A stretch of 7,708 bases of DNA, taken from the NCBI GenBank assembly GCA_026388495.1, contig JAPLJQ010000450.1:1-7708 (forward strand). Reading direction: 5' to 3'. The stretch is from Deltaproteobacteria bacterium (GTDB lineage Bacteria; Desulfobacterota; Syntrophia; Syntrophales; UBA2185). Positions 7,030 through 7,708 of this stretch are shown here, in pieces. How positions within the stretch are numbered: the first letter of the stretch is position 1; the number at the start of each line of letters is the position of its first letter. The notes below the pieces were generated by a model. It searched no databases and had not been told where the DNA came from. It was given only the letters and a program-made list of their open reading frames with translations. A program made the position numbers and the translations under genes.

Positions 7030-7529
7030 AGGATCATGAAGGTTATATTGACGTTCAAAGCGAGGAGGGAAAGGGAAGCATTTTTTCGCTCTATTTCCCG
7101 ATTACCAGGGAAGAGAAGATGGTAAGTGATCTGAAAGTGGTGTCGGCTGAATCATACATGGGCAGGGGAGAATCGATACTGGTGGTTGATGATGTGCATG
7201 AGCAAAGAGATCTGGCCGTCACCATGCTGAGCAGGCTTGGCTATCGAGTCAACGCTGTGTCGGGCGGGGAAGAGGCTGTTGCATACCTAAAGACCAAAAC
7301 GGTCGATCTTATGGTTCTGGACATGATCATGGACCCGGGCATTGATGGTCTGGAAACCTATAAAAGAGTTCTCGAAATCAACCCGAAACAGAAGGCCGTC
7401 ATCGTGAGTGGTTTTTCGGAAACGGAACAGGTTGAGAATGCCCTAAAATTAGGTGCAGGGTGCTATATCCGAAAACCTTATATCATGGAGAAGATTGGAA
7501 TGGCGATCAGGGATGAACTGTTGAAATGA
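6873..7529 (+). CDS. C-terminal part of the broken hybrid kinase: HATPase remainder plus receiver
   Basis: The frame opens at 6846; the first usable start is TTG 6873 (AAAAGG six bases upstream), giving 218 residues. Residues 1-80 carry the second half of a GHKL ATPase: G1 box DNGKG at 13-17, F-box IFEPFYTKK, G2 box GRSGTGLGLAI, and the closing strand SIFSLYFP. Residues about 97-218 are a complete receiver: Asp106-Asp107, phosphoacceptor Asp150 in VLDMIMDPG, Ser in VIVSGFS, and Lys201 in IRKPY. It overlaps the preceding kinase frame by 157 bases in the -1 frame. An internal ATG at 7119, with AGGGA 7 nt upstream, could yield the receiver alone (136 residues), which would be a working domain even if the kinase is dead. 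AT-rich sequence and the right-hand repeat follow its stop. Confidence 0.8.
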   Translation: MQEGDYAVLQISDNGKGISSADIGKIFEPFYTKKVMGRSGTGLGLAIVWGTVKDHEGYIDVQSEEGKGSIFSLYFPITREEKMVSDLKVVSAESYMGRGESILVVDDVHEQRDLAVTMLSRLGYRVNAVSGGEEAVAYLKTKTVDLMVLDMIMDPGIDGLETYKRVLEINPKQKAVIVSGFSETEQVENALKLGAGCYIRKPYIMEKIGMAIRDELLK

Positions 7530-7570
7530 TTGACTTTATTTAATTATACCTTAATATTTTCCTTTAAGAA

Positions 7571-7600
7571 TCAGCCTGAAACAATGGCGGCGTCCACCGC
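7571..7600 (+). repeat. Right copy of cassette-flanking direct repeat
   Basis: Bases 7571-7587 repeat 2437-2453 exactly in the same orientation, and the match weakens over the next 13 bases (9 of 13). This copy lies inside the intact 3' end of the minus-strand ligase gene, and its first three bases (TCA) are the complement of that gene's stop codon. Together with the left copy it brackets 5.1 kb containing the two kinases and the receiver gene. Confidence 0.8.
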
Positions 7601-7708
7601 AACGGCCCCGCATTTGCTGATTATCAGGGGGTTGATGTCGATTTCCTGGATCCTCGGGTACAGGACACCGAGGTTACCCAGATTGACGAGGATGCGGGCA
7701 AGTTCCTC
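7571..7708 (-). CDS. C-terminal end of an acetate/acyl-CoA ligase (ADP-forming), ATP-grasp part (partial)
   Basis: Translating the minus strand from the right edge gives 45 residues and a TGA whose complement is 7571-7573. The sequence contains LARILVNLG, then EIDINPL followed by CGAVAVDA near the end. The E-x-D/N-x-NPL motif with a closing AVDA strand is the C-terminal signature of the ATP-grasp subunit or domain in ADP-forming acetyl-CoA synthetases and the related succinyl-CoA synthetase beta chains. Such enzymes interconvert acyl-CoA + ADP + Pi and acid + CoA + ATP, an energy-conserving step in many anaerobes. Only the tail is in view, so substrate and fused or split layout cannot be judged. 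It converges on the signalling cassette, and its last ten codons have a decayed copy at 2437-2466. GC is higher than in the cassette (32 of 60 in 7621-7680). Confidence 0.8.
   Translation of the reverse strand, partial: EELARILVNLGNLGVLYPRIQEIDINPLIISKCGAVAVDAAIVSG

Larger units (their letters stand above)
5506..7529 (+). pseudogene. Composite reading: PAS-PAS-HisKA-HATPase-REC hybrid kinase disrupted by a deletion near 6871
   Basis: Joining the two overlapping frames gives the order of a common deltaproteobacterial hybrid kinase: PAS, PAS, HisKA, HATPase, receiver. From my memory of the family, LKGS should be followed by about 40-45 residues with the N-box (NLVSNA-type) and a strand leading to EGDYAVLQISDNG. 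Here LKGS is followed almost directly by QEGDY. The missing segment would be about 130 nt, with a length of one more than a multiple of three. Both halves are otherwise well preserved, so the event is recent or is an assembly gap. Confidence 0.65.

Noticed and set aside
7550..7568. Possible terminator CTTAA...TTAAG after the hybrid kinase
   Set aside because: The 5-bp stem is all A-T and has no following T-run, so it would be too weak for a Rho-independent terminator.
2446..7570. Complete mobile element
   Set aside because: No transposase, integrase or terminal inverted repeats are present; only the flanking direct repeat suggests insertion, so no mobile element is annotated.

Overview
The window looks like a chromosomal stretch of a Gram-negative anaerobe, most likely a Deltaproteobacterium (Desulfobacterota or Syntrophia type). 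That guess rests on protein style: a PAS-PAS-hybrid kinase of a kind common in those groups, a KtrAB-like potassium system, an MTH1187-type thiamine-binding protein and an ADP-forming acyl-CoA synthetase. No taxonomic marker is present, so it remains an inference.

Left block (1-2445, plus strand): the last 25 codons of a membrane protein, then a compact run of three genes with gaps of 12 and 19 nt. These are a KtrB/TrkH-type K+ translocating subunit, a single-RCK KtrA/TrkA regulatory subunit, and a small MTH1187/YkoF-type thiamine-binding protein. They read as one operon for potassium uptake with a thiamine-binding passenger.

Middle block (2446-7570, plus strand): a signalling cassette with visibly lower GC. 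It has a membrane sensor histidine kinase with a very large, cysteine-containing extracytoplasmic domain (2578-5079), a receiver-only response regulator (5107-5478) and a soluble PAS-PAS hybrid kinase with a C-terminal receiver (5506-7529). The intergenic gaps are both 27 nt, so they are probably co-transcribed. No DNA-binding or enzymatic output domain is present. The hybrid kinase is broken: around position 6871 the segment that should carry the ATP-binding N-box is missing and the reading frame changes. The break sits next to a T TTA AAA heptamer and a perfect 9-bp stem, an arrangement that resembles a -1 frameshift signal.

Right edge (7571-7708, minus strand): the C-terminal 45 codons of an acetyl-CoA-synthetase (ADP-forming)-type protein, converging on the cassette.

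The most interesting observation is that the whole 5.1-kb signalling cassette is bracketed by a direct repeat. The 17 bases spanning the 3' end of the thiamine-binding gene (2437-2453) recur exactly at the 3' end of the convergent ligase gene (7571-7587), and the similarity runs to about 30 bp. Read on the minus strand, the left copy is a 10-codon relic of the ligase C-terminus, stop codon included. The simplest reading is that the thiamine-binding gene and the ligase gene once overlapped tail to tail, and that the kinase cassette was inserted into that overlap with duplication of the site, leaving both genes intact.
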